A stretch of DNA of 34,398 bases from DALYJJ01 sp031969915. GTDB taxonomy: Bacteria; Acidobacteriota; Terriglobia; Bryobacterales; Bryobacteraceae. The stretch is taken from assembly GCA_031969915.1 (NCBI GenBank), contig DALYJJ010000060.1, positions 1 to 34,398 on the forward strand, given 5' to 3'. The notes under the pieces were generated by a model, which made no database searches, was not told the DNA's origin, and worked only from the letters and a program-made list of their open reading frames with translations. Below, piece after piece: positions 24,657 to 32,657 of the stretch (position 1 is its first letter; every line of letters starts with the position of its first letter). The position numbers and the translations under genes were made by a program.

Positions 24657-24685
24657 GGCCCCTGAGAATGGGATTCCCAGGGGCC
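24657..24685 (-). terminator. Intrinsic terminator of the atpZIBE operon
   Basis: GGCCCCTG (24657-24664) pairs with CAGGGGCC (24678-24685) and the inner GAAT/ATTC pairs around a GGG loop, with one mismatch. On the minus strand it is followed by TTCTTCTTGCTT. It lies 36 bases after the atpE stop and 12 bases before the aldolase ATG. Confidence 0.72.
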
Positions 24686-24721
24686 GCGAACCGCTCTCAA
24701 AAAGAACTACCGGGCGCTGAG

Positions 24722-25030
24722 TTAGACCACCTTCAGCAGGATGATGACCAGCGTGTAGAGAGCCAGCGACTCGATGAGCACGAGGCCCAGCAGGAGGGCG
24801 AAGCGGATGGGCGCCGCGGCGCCCGGATTGCGCGCCATGCCTTCGGCGGCCGACGCCACGGCCTTGGCCTGCGCCAGGCCGCAGAGGCCGCTGGCGATGG
24901 CCATGGAGAAGCCCGAAGTGATCGCGACCCAGTTGGTTGCGCCGCCGCCGGTATTGCCGCCGGTCTGCGCGAAAATCGGCATGGCGAAACAGAGGATCGC
25001 CAGCACCAGGAAAAGCAGTCTGAGGTTCAT
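24722..25030 (-). CDS. atpE: ATP synthase F0 subunit c
   Basis: This 102-residue subunit forms the rotor ring. An N-terminal signal-like hydrophobic segment (1-22) precedes the usual two-helix hairpin: helix 1 about 35-64, polar loop ARNP (66-69), helix 2 about 76-101. The ion-carrying Glu is Glu87 in IESLALY. Gln54 on helix 1 lies exactly 33 residues before it; Ser88 and Tyr92 complete the pattern seen in Na+-binding rings. AGGAG five bases before the ATG is the best Shine-Dalgarno in the region. It is the last gene of the F0 cluster; no F1 genes follow. Confidence 0.95.
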   Translation of the reverse strand: MNLRLLFLVLAILCFAMPIFAQTGGNTGGGATNWVAITSGFSMAIASGLCGLAQAKAVASAAEGMARNPGAAAPIRFALLLGLVLIESLALYTLVIILLKVV

Positions 25031-25121
25031 CGTTGCTCCTTATGAGTGGCTCGTGGGAGGTGGTTCCCGGGCCAGCCGACCGTAGTGGGGCCGGGCTCAC
25101 GCCGCGAGCCGAAAATGCCCT

Positions 25122-25865
25122 TTAATGCTCTTCGTGCGCCGTGGCGCCGCTGACGTAGATCATGGTCATCAGCATGAACACGAACGCCTGAAGGAATGAA
25201 ACGAACACGTGCAGGCCCATGAAGACCGCGGGCATCACCAGGTAGGTGAGGCCGAGGAACGCCAGCGTGACCTGCTCGCCGGCATACATATTGGCGTAGA
25301 GACGAATGGTGAGCGAGAGCGGGCGCGCCAGGTGGCTGATGATCTCGATCGGGATCATCAGCGGCGCGAGCAGCGGCATGGGGCCCGCGAAGTGGGCCAG
25401 GTACTTGCCGACGCCGTTTTCCCGAATGCCCATCAGGTTGTAATACAGGAACGCGGCGATGGCGCAGCCGGCGGGCACGGCTGGGAACATCGTTGGCGAT
25501 TCGAACGTCGGAATCACGCCCAGCAGGTTCGCGAACAGGATAAAGATAAACAGCGTCCCGAAGAAGGCCACGTACTTCACGCCGTGGTGGCCCACGGCCT
25601 CTTCCGCCTGGCCGTGAATGAAGTTGTAGATGGTCTCAAAGATGTGCTGCAGTTTGCCGGGCCGGTCCATCGAAAGGCGGGGCCGCAGGATCGCAAACAC
25701 GATCATGATGATCACGGCCACCAGGATCTGCATGGCCATGAAGTTGGTCCACGGCTTCGCCGGATCGTGTGGATGAACGCCTACGAGTGCGAGGAGGGAA
25801 TTCGCCGGGCCCGCCAAGTATTGATTGAAGAGGGCGGTGAGCCACAACTCATGATGTTCTTGCAT
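25122..25865 (-). CDS. atpB: ATP synthase F0 subunit a
   Basis: This 247-residue stator subunit of the inner membrane carries the proton or sodium half-channels. The essential Arg is Arg188 in RPLSLTIRLYANMYAGE, matching E. coli Arg210. Further family segments are 'FFGTLFIFILFANLLGVIP' and 'FLQAFVFMLMTMIYVSGA' at the C-terminus. About five to six membrane helices are visible. Its ATG lies 17 bases inside the end of the upstream atpI-like gene. A 91-base gap with a small hairpin separates it from atpE, which could set the higher c-subunit dose. Confidence 0.95.
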   Translation of the reverse strand: MQEHHELWLTALFNQYLAGPANSLLALVGVHPHDPAKPWTNFMAMQILVAVIIMIVFAILRPRLSMDRPGKLQHIFETIYNFIHGQAEEAVGHHGVKYVAFFGTLFIFILFANLLGVIPTFESPTMFPAVPAGCAIAAFLYYNLMGIRENGVGKYLAHFAGPMPLLAPLMIPIEIISHLARPLSLTIRLYANMYAGEQVTLAFLGLTYLVMPAVFMGLHVFVSFLQAFVFMLMTMIYVSGATAHEEH

Positions 25866-26238
25866 AAAGGACTAGCTGATAGCAGGCTTCGGCGATGGCC
25901 GCGGCGACCAGCGTGAGCAGGCCCGCCAGGAAGGCCAAACGACTGACCCCAAAGTAATTGAGCATAACATAGCCGGCCGCGCCGAGCAGGGCGTAGCGGA
26001 GTCCGAGGAGGACGGCCGAGGCCGTCCCGCCGCGCGGCGTCCGGCTGCCCACGGCGTCCACCGCGCGTTTCAACCAGCGGAAGTTGAGATAGGAGATGGC
26101 GCCGCCGGTGAGGAAGCCCGCCGCCCCGGAGCCGCCTTGGGCGACCGCCGCGGCCACTGAACCGGCGGCGACGAGCAGGAGCGTCAGCCGTTCCATGCGG
26201 CGGACGGGCGCGCGGTAGTCGAACGAATCAGAGTCCAC
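25849..26238 (-). CDS. atpI: ATP synthase subunit I-like protein
   Basis: The proposed 129-residue protein starts at GTG 26238, which lies inside the end of the atpZ-like gene, giving MDSDSFDYRAPVRRMERLTL; ATG 26196 would be the alternative. Four hydrophobic helices are present (about 16-30, 36-50, 71-90, 95-120), with 'GAISYLNFRWLKRAVDAV' in between as in the AtpI family. These small proteins assist assembly of the c ring or Mg2+ supply and precede atpB in many operons. Homology is inferred from size, helices and position. It overlaps atpB by 17 bases. Confidence 0.72.
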   Translation of the reverse strand: MDSDSFDYRAPVRRMERLTLLLVAAGSVAAAVAQGGSGAAGFLTGGAISYLNFRWLKRAVDAVGSRTPRGGTASAVLLGLRYALLGAAGYVMLNYFGVSRLAFLAGLLTLVAAAIAEACYQLVLYARTS

Positions 26239-26449
26239 GGGTGTCGCGATTGAAGTGGCGGACGACCTCGATGAGTCCGGCGGCGATGCCGAACAGGAGG
26301 AACACAATGTACAAGAAGTTAGTTCCGAAGGCGCGGTCGAGCAGCGTGCCGATGACGTAGCCGACGAAGACCGAAACGGGCAGCAGGAAGGCGAGCGAGA
26401 GATACTCGCCCACCAGCCGGTACCAGTTGCGAGGACGGTCGGCAGGCAT
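26228..26449 (-). CDS. atpZ: AtpZ-like small F0-associated membrane protein
   Basis: The 73-residue protein (ATG 26449) starts two bases after the metalloprotease stop. It has two membrane helices: 'YLSLAFLLPVSVFVGYVIGTLLD' (split by description: about 14-36) and 'FLYIVFLLFGIAAGLIEVVR' (about 43-62), with 'GTLLDRAFGT' between them, as in the ATPase_gene1/AtpZ family that forms the start of F0 operons and pairs with AtpI. It ends in a charged tail. No own promoter is seen, so it may be transcribed from upstream. Confidence 0.78.
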   Translation of the reverse strand: MPADRPRNWYRLVGEYLSLAFLLPVSVFVGYVIGTLLDRAFGTNFLYIVFLLFGIAAGLIEVVRHFNRDTRGL

Positions 26450-26451
26450 GG

Positions 26452-28965
26452 CTATCGCGGAGCGCCCTCCTGCAGCACGGTGAAGACGCGCCCGCTGACG
26501 ACGATGGTCCCGAGGCGGGGCGCCGGGTCCGGGTTCTCGTCGTAATAGAAAGTGACTTCGCGGCGGTCGCCGTTGCGGTCGACATTCAAGACGCGGAGCC
26601 ACGGTGACTCGGCGCGAGCGGGCGGAGTGCCGCTCAGTTGGTAGACCCAGGCGATGGTCCCCACGCCGGCGAGGTTTGAGACCACGGTCTCCGGCGGGCG
26701 CAACGTGACCAGGTTCGGGTTGTTCTCGCCGACGCCGTACTGGAAGATGCGCACGGGGGCGCCGTTGACGAAGATGCGCCCTTCGCGCGCCTCCTCGCCG
26801 GTGTTGGGTGAGACGTCGAAGCGGAGCGGGCCGCCGTCGGTGGATGAGACCGCGCCGAGTTGAATCCAGCGATCTTCGGTGCTGGCGGACCAGGCGCAGG
26901 GCGAGGGCGCGGCGGTGACCGTGACGGTCTGGTTGGACGCTCCGGCCGGAAAATACAGGTAGAAATCGATAGAGGGCAGGGCGCGGCACTGATCCGAAGT
27001 GGTGAACTCAGCGGCCCGGACCGGCGGCCCCAGCACGCCGCCGGCGTCTTCCGGCTGGAGTGCGAACGAGACCGGCTGTCCGGAGGGGCCCTCCAACGAG
27101 ATGACGAGGCGGAGCACGGTATCGGTGCGATTCGGCCGCAGGAAGGAGGCTTCGGTGACGGTGCAGGCGCCCGAAGTCCCTCGGGCGGGCGCTGCGCCGT
27201 CGCGGTAGGATTCACCGTCGTCGCTCACCTGGAGCAACCGGCGCGCCGTGGAGTAGCGGAAGTAGCACGGCGCAACGCCGGAGGCGGGATCGCCGGGCGC
27301 AACAGCAAGCCGCACCGTCTGGAAGTCCTCAGAGCCGTTCTCGTCGCGCAGATAGAAGAGGAAGGGAACGGGGGCGCGCACGGGCAGTTCCGGGCCCGGC
27401 GGAGACACGCTGAGCACCTGCATCTCACGGGGCGGCCCTTTCTGCACGACCCGCACGACGTAGCGGCCGGCGGAGAACAGCCCGGCTCGGTGCAGGTTGT
27501 CGTTGACCGCGGCTACCCTCAGTTTCACCTCCGCGCCGTTGCGCGCGGCCGCGAGCCAGGTACGGCCGCTGAGGGCTTGCCACTCGCAGCCCTCCGCGGC
27601 GGCCATGGCGAGCGCGGTCTCCTGTTCGTCGGCGGTGAACGAAAGCTCCGCTTCCGCGGGCTGCGCGCACCGCCCCTGGTAGCGAACCGAGACCGTGATT
27701 CCGGCGTCCGTGGCTTCCCCCACGAGGAGCGAGAGGCCGCTGTGCGGATCGTTCCACGCCGAACCGGGCGCAAGCTGCGGACTGCGTTCGCTGGCGGCGC
27801 CGCCGTCGAAGCGGGCCTCGTAGAGGGAGGCGGGGGTCATGTCCAGGATGTTGGTGAGGAGCGGCGCGTCGGGAGTTTCGCGGCGCACGATCACGCCGGC
27901 GTGGGTCCGCCGATGCTCCACCCAGATCCACTCCTCGGCCGCGACGCGCCGGCGGATGCGAAGGGCGCGCATGCCGGAATCGTTTCCCAGGGGAGCGAGG
28001 GTGAACTCGCCCTCGTCCTCCACGGTGACCACGCCGGAATCGCGCTCCAGCCAGCCGAACTCGAGCTTGTGGGCGGCGGCGAAATCGCCGAACCGGCCGC
28101 TGCCCATCACGGCGGTCACGTCGCCATACTCAAGGGGCACGGCCCGGAAGTCGTCGGCGGCGAGCGATTCGCCGGGAAACCGGAGCAGGCGGGAGTGGCC
28201 CACGCCGAGGCTGTGTCCCATCTCGTGATTGACGAGGTTCACCAGGGCGTTCGGATCCGTGTAGTGCTGGACCCACATCCACGAGCCGCGGGTCCGTCCG
28301 GCGCTCGACTGGATGTCGATACAGCCCAGGGTGGAGACGCCGCCGAAGCCGCAGTTGGGGGTCTGGGGGAAGACCAGGACGAAGCGCTGGAAGGCGGCGA
28401 AGTCGAGGTCGCGGCCGGCGGCCTGAATCGCCGCGGCGCGCATCTGGGTCAGTTCCGTGCAGGAGTAGGTGCGATCGAGGGTGTAGGGGCCGAAGACCTG
28501 GCCGGAGAGCGAGACCTTGCCGTATGACATCTCGCGGAACCAGGCGTTCGAAGATACCGGGTTGTCGTCGAACAACAGGCGGTGGATGGTGGCGTTGGGC
28601 AGAGCCGGGCCCCGGTTGCCCGGGAAGTTGGCGACGATGACCGCCGTTCGCTGCTCTCCCAGCGAGGAGCACCCGGCGCCGGCCGCGGCACGCCCGGCGA
28701 CGGAAGCCGTACGCACGTCCATCGTCCCGCCGGTGAGGACGCCCTCGAGGCGCGCGATGTCGCCGCAGCGCAGGGAGGGCGCGGCGGAGGTGCGCTGAAC
28801 GGCGGTGACCGGGAGCCCCTCGCGCTCGAACTGGTAGATGGTTGTGCTGACGCCGTTCGTGAAGTCGTCGGTGATCAGAACTTCCACCGGGCCGGTATAG
28901 ACGGCCTGGCCGGCGCGGGCGGCGCAGGCGAGAGCGGCGGCGAGTGCGAAGGTGCGGAGGCGCAT
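26452..28965 (-). CDS. Secreted zinc metalloprotease (M11-like) with BACON-like C-terminus
   Basis: This 837-residue protein has a signal peptide (1-19). The catalytic domain (about 105-340) contains the metzincin zinc motif HEMGHSLGVGH (247-257), preceded by MSYGKVSLSGQVFGPYTL, a hallmark of gametolysin-like M11 peptidases, and followed by VTAVMGSGRFGDF, which holds the Met-turn. Several beta-sandwich modules follow. The last third has 'CAWSASTEDRWIQLG' and 'GRIFVNGAPVRIFQYG' and a repeat at the end, patterns of BACON domains that often bind glycans. It should be exported and may degrade proteins outside the cell. Neighbours are a secreted phytase and the F0 genes. Confidence 0.85.
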   Translation of the reverse strand: MRLRTFALAAALACAARAGQAVYTGPVEVLITDDFTNGVSTTIYQFEREGLPVTAVQRTSAAPSLRCGDIARLEGVLTGGTMDVRTASVAGRAAAGAGCSSLGEQRTAVIVANFPGNRGPALPNATIHRLLFDDNPVSSNAWFREMSYGKVSLSGQVFGPYTLDRTYSCTELTQMRAAAIQAAGRDLDFAAFQRFVLVFPQTPNCGFGGVSTLGCIDIQSSAGRTRGSWMWVQHYTDPNALVNLVNHEMGHSLGVGHSRLLRFPGESLAADDFRAVPLEYGDVTAVMGSGRFGDFAAAHKLEFGWLERDSGVVTVEDEGEFTLAPLGNDSGMRALRIRRRVAAEEWIWVEHRRTHAGVIVRRETPDAPLLTNILDMTPASLYEARFDGGAASERSPQLAPGSAWNDPHSGLSLLVGEATDAGITVSVRYQGRCAQPAEAELSFTADEQETALAMAAAEGCEWQALSGRTWLAAARNGAEVKLRVAAVNDNLHRAGLFSAGRYVVRVVQKGPPREMQVLSVSPPGPELPVRAPVPFLFYLRDENGSEDFQTVRLAVAPGDPASGVAPCYFRYSTARRLLQVSDDGESYRDGAAPARGTSGACTVTEASFLRPNRTDTVLRLVISLEGPSGQPVSFALQPEDAGGVLGPPVRAAEFTTSDQCRALPSIDFYLYFPAGASNQTVTVTAAPSPCAWSASTEDRWIQLGAVSSTDGGPLRFDVSPNTGEEAREGRIFVNGAPVRIFQYGVGENNPNLVTLRPPETVVSNLAGVGTIAWVYQLSGTPPARAESPWLRVLNVDRNGDRREVTFYYDENPDPAPRLGTIVVSGRVFTVLQEGAPR

Positions 28966-29030
28966 CGAAGTGCGGCGCTTTCAGTATGCGACACGCGGCG
29001 CGGGGGAGGCAAAACAGCGGCAGCCGGATC

Positions 29031-30056
29031 TCAGCGAGCGGGCTTCGCCGCGGCGCCGGCGAACTCCTCCCATCGATACACGAAGAAGTTCTTCCCGGCG
29101 TTGTTCATGGCGATCGCGAAGCCTTTCGGGAAGGAAGCGCCGAACGATCCGGAAACCACCTCGAGGCCGTCGGTTTCGTCCGCTCCGCCGCTGACGATAC
29201 CCACTAACTCGTGTTTGCCCTGCCGCCGGTACAGCCGGTACTTGCTCCCGCCGGTCAGTTGCTCGGTACAGACGATGTAACCGGGCTTGCCGGTGTACAC
29301 CGCGATTCCTTCGCGGTCGCCCGTGAACGCTTCCGTGCCGAACACGCCGATCTCGTTGTTGCCGCCGGCCGGGTCGGCGTGATACTCGCGGTAGCCGTAG
29401 CGCTCGTCGGAATAGTACACCCGGTTCAGCTCATCGTCCACGGCGATGGCCTCGATCTCGTTTTCCGCCCCGCCGCTGAAGGCGCCGAACTCGCGGACCT
29501 TCACGCCCCGAACGCCGCCCGCGCCGTCATCCTCCAGACGGTACTGCCACAGGTAGCTTCCGGACGGGCCCTCCTTGCGGCTGACGATGGCGAAGATCGC
29601 ACCGTCACGGCGGCGGTAGAGTCCGATGCCCATGGGTGCGCCGCGCTCGGCGGCCTCGCCCGCAAAGACCGGAATGGTGGCCAGGGGCCGCAGCTCGAGC
29701 TTGTCGCGATCGATTTCGAACACGCGCAGCGACCGCTGCAGGCGCTCGGTGAGCACAGCGATGTCCACGCTTCTGCCGACGAGGCGAAGCCCGTACTCGA
29801 TGTCGACGTTGTTCGGCCGGTCGATGTTCGCCAACTTCTGGCGGATCTTGCCGTCGAGGCCGTAGACCAGCAGCGCACCGCCGGGCGCGGCCGCCTTGAC
29901 GGTGCCCACGATGAGACTGCGTTCCGGATTGCGGGCGTTGCGCCAGACCGCGGGGTCGTCCACATCCAGTTCGGCGGACTCGGTTTGGAGCACGGGCCGC
30001 AGTTGACCGGCCAGAAGCAGAGAAGCTGACAGAAACAGCAATCGGATTTTTGGCAT
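29031..30056 (-). CDS. Secreted beta-propeller phytase
   Basis: The 341-residue protein has a signal peptide (about 1-18). It carries the marks of 3-phytase of the BPP family: DVDDPAVW (31-38), ERSLIVGTVK, RPNNVDIEYG (80-89), 'EIEAIAVDDELNRVYYSDE' (200-218), GDREGIAVY and ETDGLEVV. These residues bind Ca2+ and phosphate, and the enzyme releases phosphate from inositol hexakisphosphate. It is about the usual length of Bacillus-type enzymes. It is 51 bases after the metallo-beta-lactamase gene and 65 bases before the metalloprotease, all on the same strand. Phosphate regulation cannot be seen. Confidence 0.9.
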   Translation of the reverse strand: MPKIRLLFLSASLLLAGQLRPVLQTESAELDVDDPAVWRNARNPERSLIVGTVKAAAPGGALLVYGLDGKIRQKLANIDRPNNVDIEYGLRLVGRSVDIAVLTERLQRSLRVFEIDRDKLELRPLATIPVFAGEAAERGAPMGIGLYRRRDGAIFAIVSRKEGPSGSYLWQYRLEDDGAGGVRGVKVREFGAFSGGAENEIEAIAVDDELNRVYYSDERYGYREYHADPAGGNNEIGVFGTEAFTGDREGIAVYTGKPGYIVCTEQLTGGSKYRLYRRQGKHELVGIVSGGADETDGLEVVSGSFGASFPKGFAIAMNNAGKNFFVYRWEEFAGAAAKPAR

Positions 30057-30107
30057 ACGTCGGGGGGTCGAGGCGCGCTCACCGGTACGGTAGCAGATGC
30101 CGGCGGT

Positions 30108-30896
30108 TCAGCGGTAGGTGTGTCTGGTTCCCGGCGTTCGCAAGATCACAGCCTTCGGATCGCCGGCGAGGATCTGCGGCGCCCAGCGCTCATACTCCGG
30201 CGGCGGCAGATGGAAGGCGACGACGGTGCGCGCCTGGATGTGCTCGCGTAGCGTGCGGCGGCCGCCCTCGCTCAGCAGATACCAGAAAGGCACCAGGGCC
30301 ACGTCGATCTTCTCTTTCGGAAGATGGTAGAGGTCGAAGCGCGCCGCGCCGGTCTCCGCGTCGCCCACGTGGAGAAACGTCAGCCCGCCGATCCGAACGA
30401 GGTGGCCGAGGTTCTGCACCCGCGCATGCCGCCCCTCGCCGTGGCTCAGCGGGAAGAGGGTGACGCTGACGCCGCCGAACGACCGGGTGGTCTTTTGGCC
30501 TTCGGCCGGGAGCAGTCCTTCAACGCGGCCGGGATGGAGGGCCGCCACGGCATCCGCCACCTGCGGGGACGACACGAGGCGGGCCATCGGGTTCGCGAGG
30601 AGGAAGCGGGCGACGGAAGCCGGGTCGAAATGATCGCCGTGGTGATGGCTCACCAGGACGAGGCGGACGCGGTCGTAGGGAGGGAGGGCGGTTTCCAATT
30701 TCTCCAACTCGCCGGGAGCGTGCCGTGCGTAGGGTTCGATTCCTTTGCGAAACAGGCCGTCGATGACGACGGCGATCTGCCCGTCGGACAGCATCACGCC
30801 TTCATTGGCCAGGTAGGTGAGTTCCACCGCGCCCGCCGGCGCGGCCAGCAGTAACGTCAGAGCCGCTACGGCTTGCCTGAGGGATGGCTTTGCCAT
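30108..30896 (-). CDS. Exported metallo-beta-lactamase-fold hydrolase
   Basis: The 262-residue protein begins MAKPSLRQAVAALTLLLAAP, a signal peptide, which fixes the start at 30896. It has the fold's metal motif SHHHGDHFD (83-91), followed by a conserved SHGEGRHARVQNLGHLV, FLHVGDAE and VAFHLPPPE, which supply further ligands. The arrangement resembles UlaG/'L-ascorbate lactonase-like' MBL proteins. The substrate is unknown. The ATG lies inside the end of a short upstream ORF (31 bases overlap), which follows hspR. Confidence 0.82.
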   Translation of the reverse strand: MAKPSLRQAVAALTLLLAAPAGAVELTYLANEGVMLSDGQIAVVIDGLFRKGIEPYARHAPGELEKLETALPPYDRVRLVLVSHHHGDHFDPASVARFLLANPMARLVSSPQVADAVAALHPGRVEGLLPAEGQKTTRSFGGVSVTLFPLSHGEGRHARVQNLGHLVRIGGLTFLHVGDAETGAARFDLYHLPKEKIDVALVPFWYLLSEGGRRTLREHIQARTVVAFHLPPPEYERWAPQILAGDPKAVILRTPGTRHTYR

Positions 30897-31006
30897 AGCA
30901 CGTTCACGCAGTCCAGTACCGCGGCGCGCACGGCCTCGCGGTCGCTCGCAGGATCCGCCGCCCAGGCCGAGGCGGCGAGGAAACCGAACAGGAACAGTGT
31001 TCTCAT
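30866..31006 (-). pseudogene. 46-codon exported remnant, possible truncated NTF2/SnoaL-like gene
   Basis: A short frame starts with ATG at 31006, whose ATGA overlaps the hspR stop, and encodes MRTLFLFGFLAASAWA as a signal peptide followed by a 30-residue segment with SDREAVRAAVLDCVNVLW. That phrase resembles the first helix of NTF2/SnoaL-like secreted proteins ('DREAVR.AVLDYVE..Y'), which are normally 130-160 residues. The frame ends at a TAG within the next gene. It is either a genuine small secreted peptide or the head of a gene cut short by a deletion. Confidence 0.5.
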
Positions 31007-31434
31007 CGCTTGCGCTTAGACGCGCGAGCGGGGGGTTCGTGGCGGTCCACGGCTGCATTGGGCGTGCGAATTGTAACAACCGGGATGAGCGACTGGTGCG
31101 AAGGGGGCTCGGACGCGGGCAGATGCGAGGACAGCTCATGATTCAGCTCCCGGACAAACTCCTCGATCTGGCGCTGCATGGCCTCCATCTTTTCCCGCAT
31201 GTTGAGGATGATCTCGACGCCCGCCAGGTTCACGCCGAGGTCGCGCGTGAGCTTCAGAATCACTTCCAAACGCTCCAGGTCACCGTCGGTATAGAGGCGG
31301 GTGTTGCCATCGCTGCGGGAAGGCTTGAGCAGGCCCTCGCGTTCGTAGAGCCGCAGAGTCTGGGGGTGGATCTCATACTGCTCAGCCACGGCTGAAATCA
31401 TGTAAGCAGCTTTGGAACGCCCCTTGGTCGCCAT
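31003..31434 (-). CDS. hspR: HspR-type MerR-family heat-shock repressor
   Basis: The 143-residue protein has a MerR-like winged helix (about 11-80): 'YMISAVAEQYEIHPQTLRLYEREGLL' and 'NTRLYTDGDLERLEVILKLTRDLGVNLAGVEIIL', with the latter near-identical in form to HspR of Actinobacteria. A coiled dimer helix follows. HspR represses dnaK operons by binding HAIR sequences with DnaK as co-repressor. It is encoded three bases after dnaJ, as expected for autoregulation. The dnaK promoter is outside the window, so no HAIR element could be checked. The tail is basic. Confidence 0.9.
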   Translation of the reverse strand: MATKGRSKAAYMISAVAEQYEIHPQTLRLYEREGLLKPSRSDGNTRLYTDGDLERLEVILKLTRDLGVNLAGVEIILNMREKMEAMQRQIEEFVRELNHELSSHLPASEPPSHQSLIPVVTIRTPNAAVDRHEPPARASKRKR

Positions 31435-31437
31435 TCC

Positions 31438-32607
31438 TTATACCTTATTCCAAAGGCCGGCCCTCGGGTCTTCGGTCTGCACGCGGCCCAGTTCACGAAG
31501 CAGCTCGCGGGTGCGCTCGTCGTTCACGTTCGGCGCTTCGATGTAGACCTCCACGATCTGATCGCCGCGATGGTTGGTGCGCGCGTTGAACACGCCCTTC
31601 TCGCGCAAGCGGAACTTCTGGCCGCTTCGAGTGCCCTGCGGAATCTTGAGCAATGCCCGGCCGTCGATCACGGGCACTTCGATCTTGGCGCCCAATCCCG
31701 CCTCGCTGACGCTCACCGGGACGCGGATCTGGATGTCGTCGCCCTCGCGCTGGAAAAAAGGATGCGGCTCGACGCGCACGGTGATGTAGAGGTCGCCCGC
31801 GGGCGCGCCCAACGTGCCGGCGTTGCCCTTGCCGCCCACCCGCAGGCGGTCGCCGTTCCGCACGCCCTGCGGGATGCGCACTTCCACCAACTCGGGCCGG
31901 GGAATGCGTCCGTCTCCCTGGCACGCCTGGCAGACGTTTCTGGTCCGCCCGGTGCCCTGACAGCGCGCGCAGCTCAGGCTGAATTTCATGGCGCCCGCCA
32001 TCTGCGTAACGGAGCCGGAACCGTTGCAGTCCGGACACACCGATTGCGCGCCGCCCTGTGACCCCGTTCCGCCACAGTGCGCGCACTGGTCGCTGCGCTG
32101 AATCGTCAACCGCACTTGCGTGCCCTTGAGCGCCTGATGAAAGTCGACGTTCAAGCCGTATTCCAGATCGGAGCCGCGCTCGGGCGACTTCTGGGCCGAC
32201 TTTCCGCGGCCGCCGAAGAACTGGCTGAACAGGTCGCGGAAGCCGCCGCTCTCTTCCGCCCGCGCTCCCCCGCCGCCCGCGCCCTGCGCGCCGCGCATGA
32301 AATCGCTGAAGTCGAAGCCGCCGAAATCGAAGCCTCCCGCTTGCGGCCCGGCCGATCCGGCGCCGGCGCCCGGGAACCCGTTGTCCGAGTAGAAGCCGTA
32401 TTGATCGAACATCTGCTTCTTCTTCGAGTCGCTCAAGATGTCGTAGGCTTCCTGGACTTTCTTGAAATGCTCCTCGGCCGCTTTGTCGCCCGGATTCAAA
32501 TCCGGATGGTGCTTGCGGGCCAGGCGCCGGTAGGCCTTGCGAATCTCGTCCGCCGACGCGCTGCGCCCAACACCGAGCGTCTTGTAGTAGTCCTGCTGGG
32601 AAGCCAT
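31438..32607 (-). CDS. dnaJ: DnaJ co-chaperone
   Basis: This 389-residue protein has a J domain (1-72) with HPD at 34-36, a Gly/Phe-rich region (about 73-135), four CxxCxGxG zinc repeats beginning near residues 175, 191, 213 and 226, and the two C-terminal substrate domains. It stimulates DnaK ATPase and delivers unfolded proteins. The length is standard for type I DnaJ. It lies 50 bases after dnaK, with a hairpin in the gap, and three bases before hspR. Confidence 0.96.
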   Translation of the reverse strand: MASQQDYYKTLGVGRSASADEIRKAYRRLARKHHPDLNPGDKAAEEHFKKVQEAYDILSDSKKKQMFDQYGFYSDNGFPGAGAGSAGPQAGGFDFGGFDFSDFMRGAQGAGGGGARAEESGGFRDLFSQFFGGRGKSAQKSPERGSDLEYGLNVDFHQALKGTQVRLTIQRSDQCAHCGGTGSQGGAQSVCPDCNGSGSVTQMAGAMKFSLSCARCQGTGRTRNVCQACQGDGRIPRPELVEVRIPQGVRNGDRLRVGGKGNAGTLGAPAGDLYITVRVEPHPFFQREGDDIQIRVPVSVSEAGLGAKIEVPVIDGRALLKIPQGTRSGQKFRLREKGVFNARTNHRGDQIVEVYIEAPNVNDERTRELLRELGRVQTEDPRAGLWNKV

Positions 32608-32621
32608 GAGTCAGTATCCGC

Positions 32622-32647
32622 GCGGGGCGGACGTGTGCCCGCCCCGC
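32622..32647 (-). promoter_or_regulatory. Intercistronic hairpin between dnaK and dnaJ
   Basis: GCGGGGCGG (32622-32630) pairs perfectly with CCGCCCCGC (32639-32647) around an eight-base loop. No T-run follows. Placed 10 bases after the dnaK stop and 14 bases before dnaJ, it could protect the dnaK 3' end or lower dnaJ expression. Confidence 0.55.
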
Positions 32648-32657
32648 CGTCCGGCCA

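Noticed and set aside
25092..25108. Small hairpin GGCTC/GAGCC between atpB and atpE
   Set aside because: Five base pairs only; could be chance in GC-rich DNA, mentioned only as context for atpE.
26860..28527. Long open frame opposite the metalloprotease gene
   Set aside because: Gly/Glu/Ala/Arg-rich shadow translation; the minus-strand frame has a signal peptide and a zinc motif.
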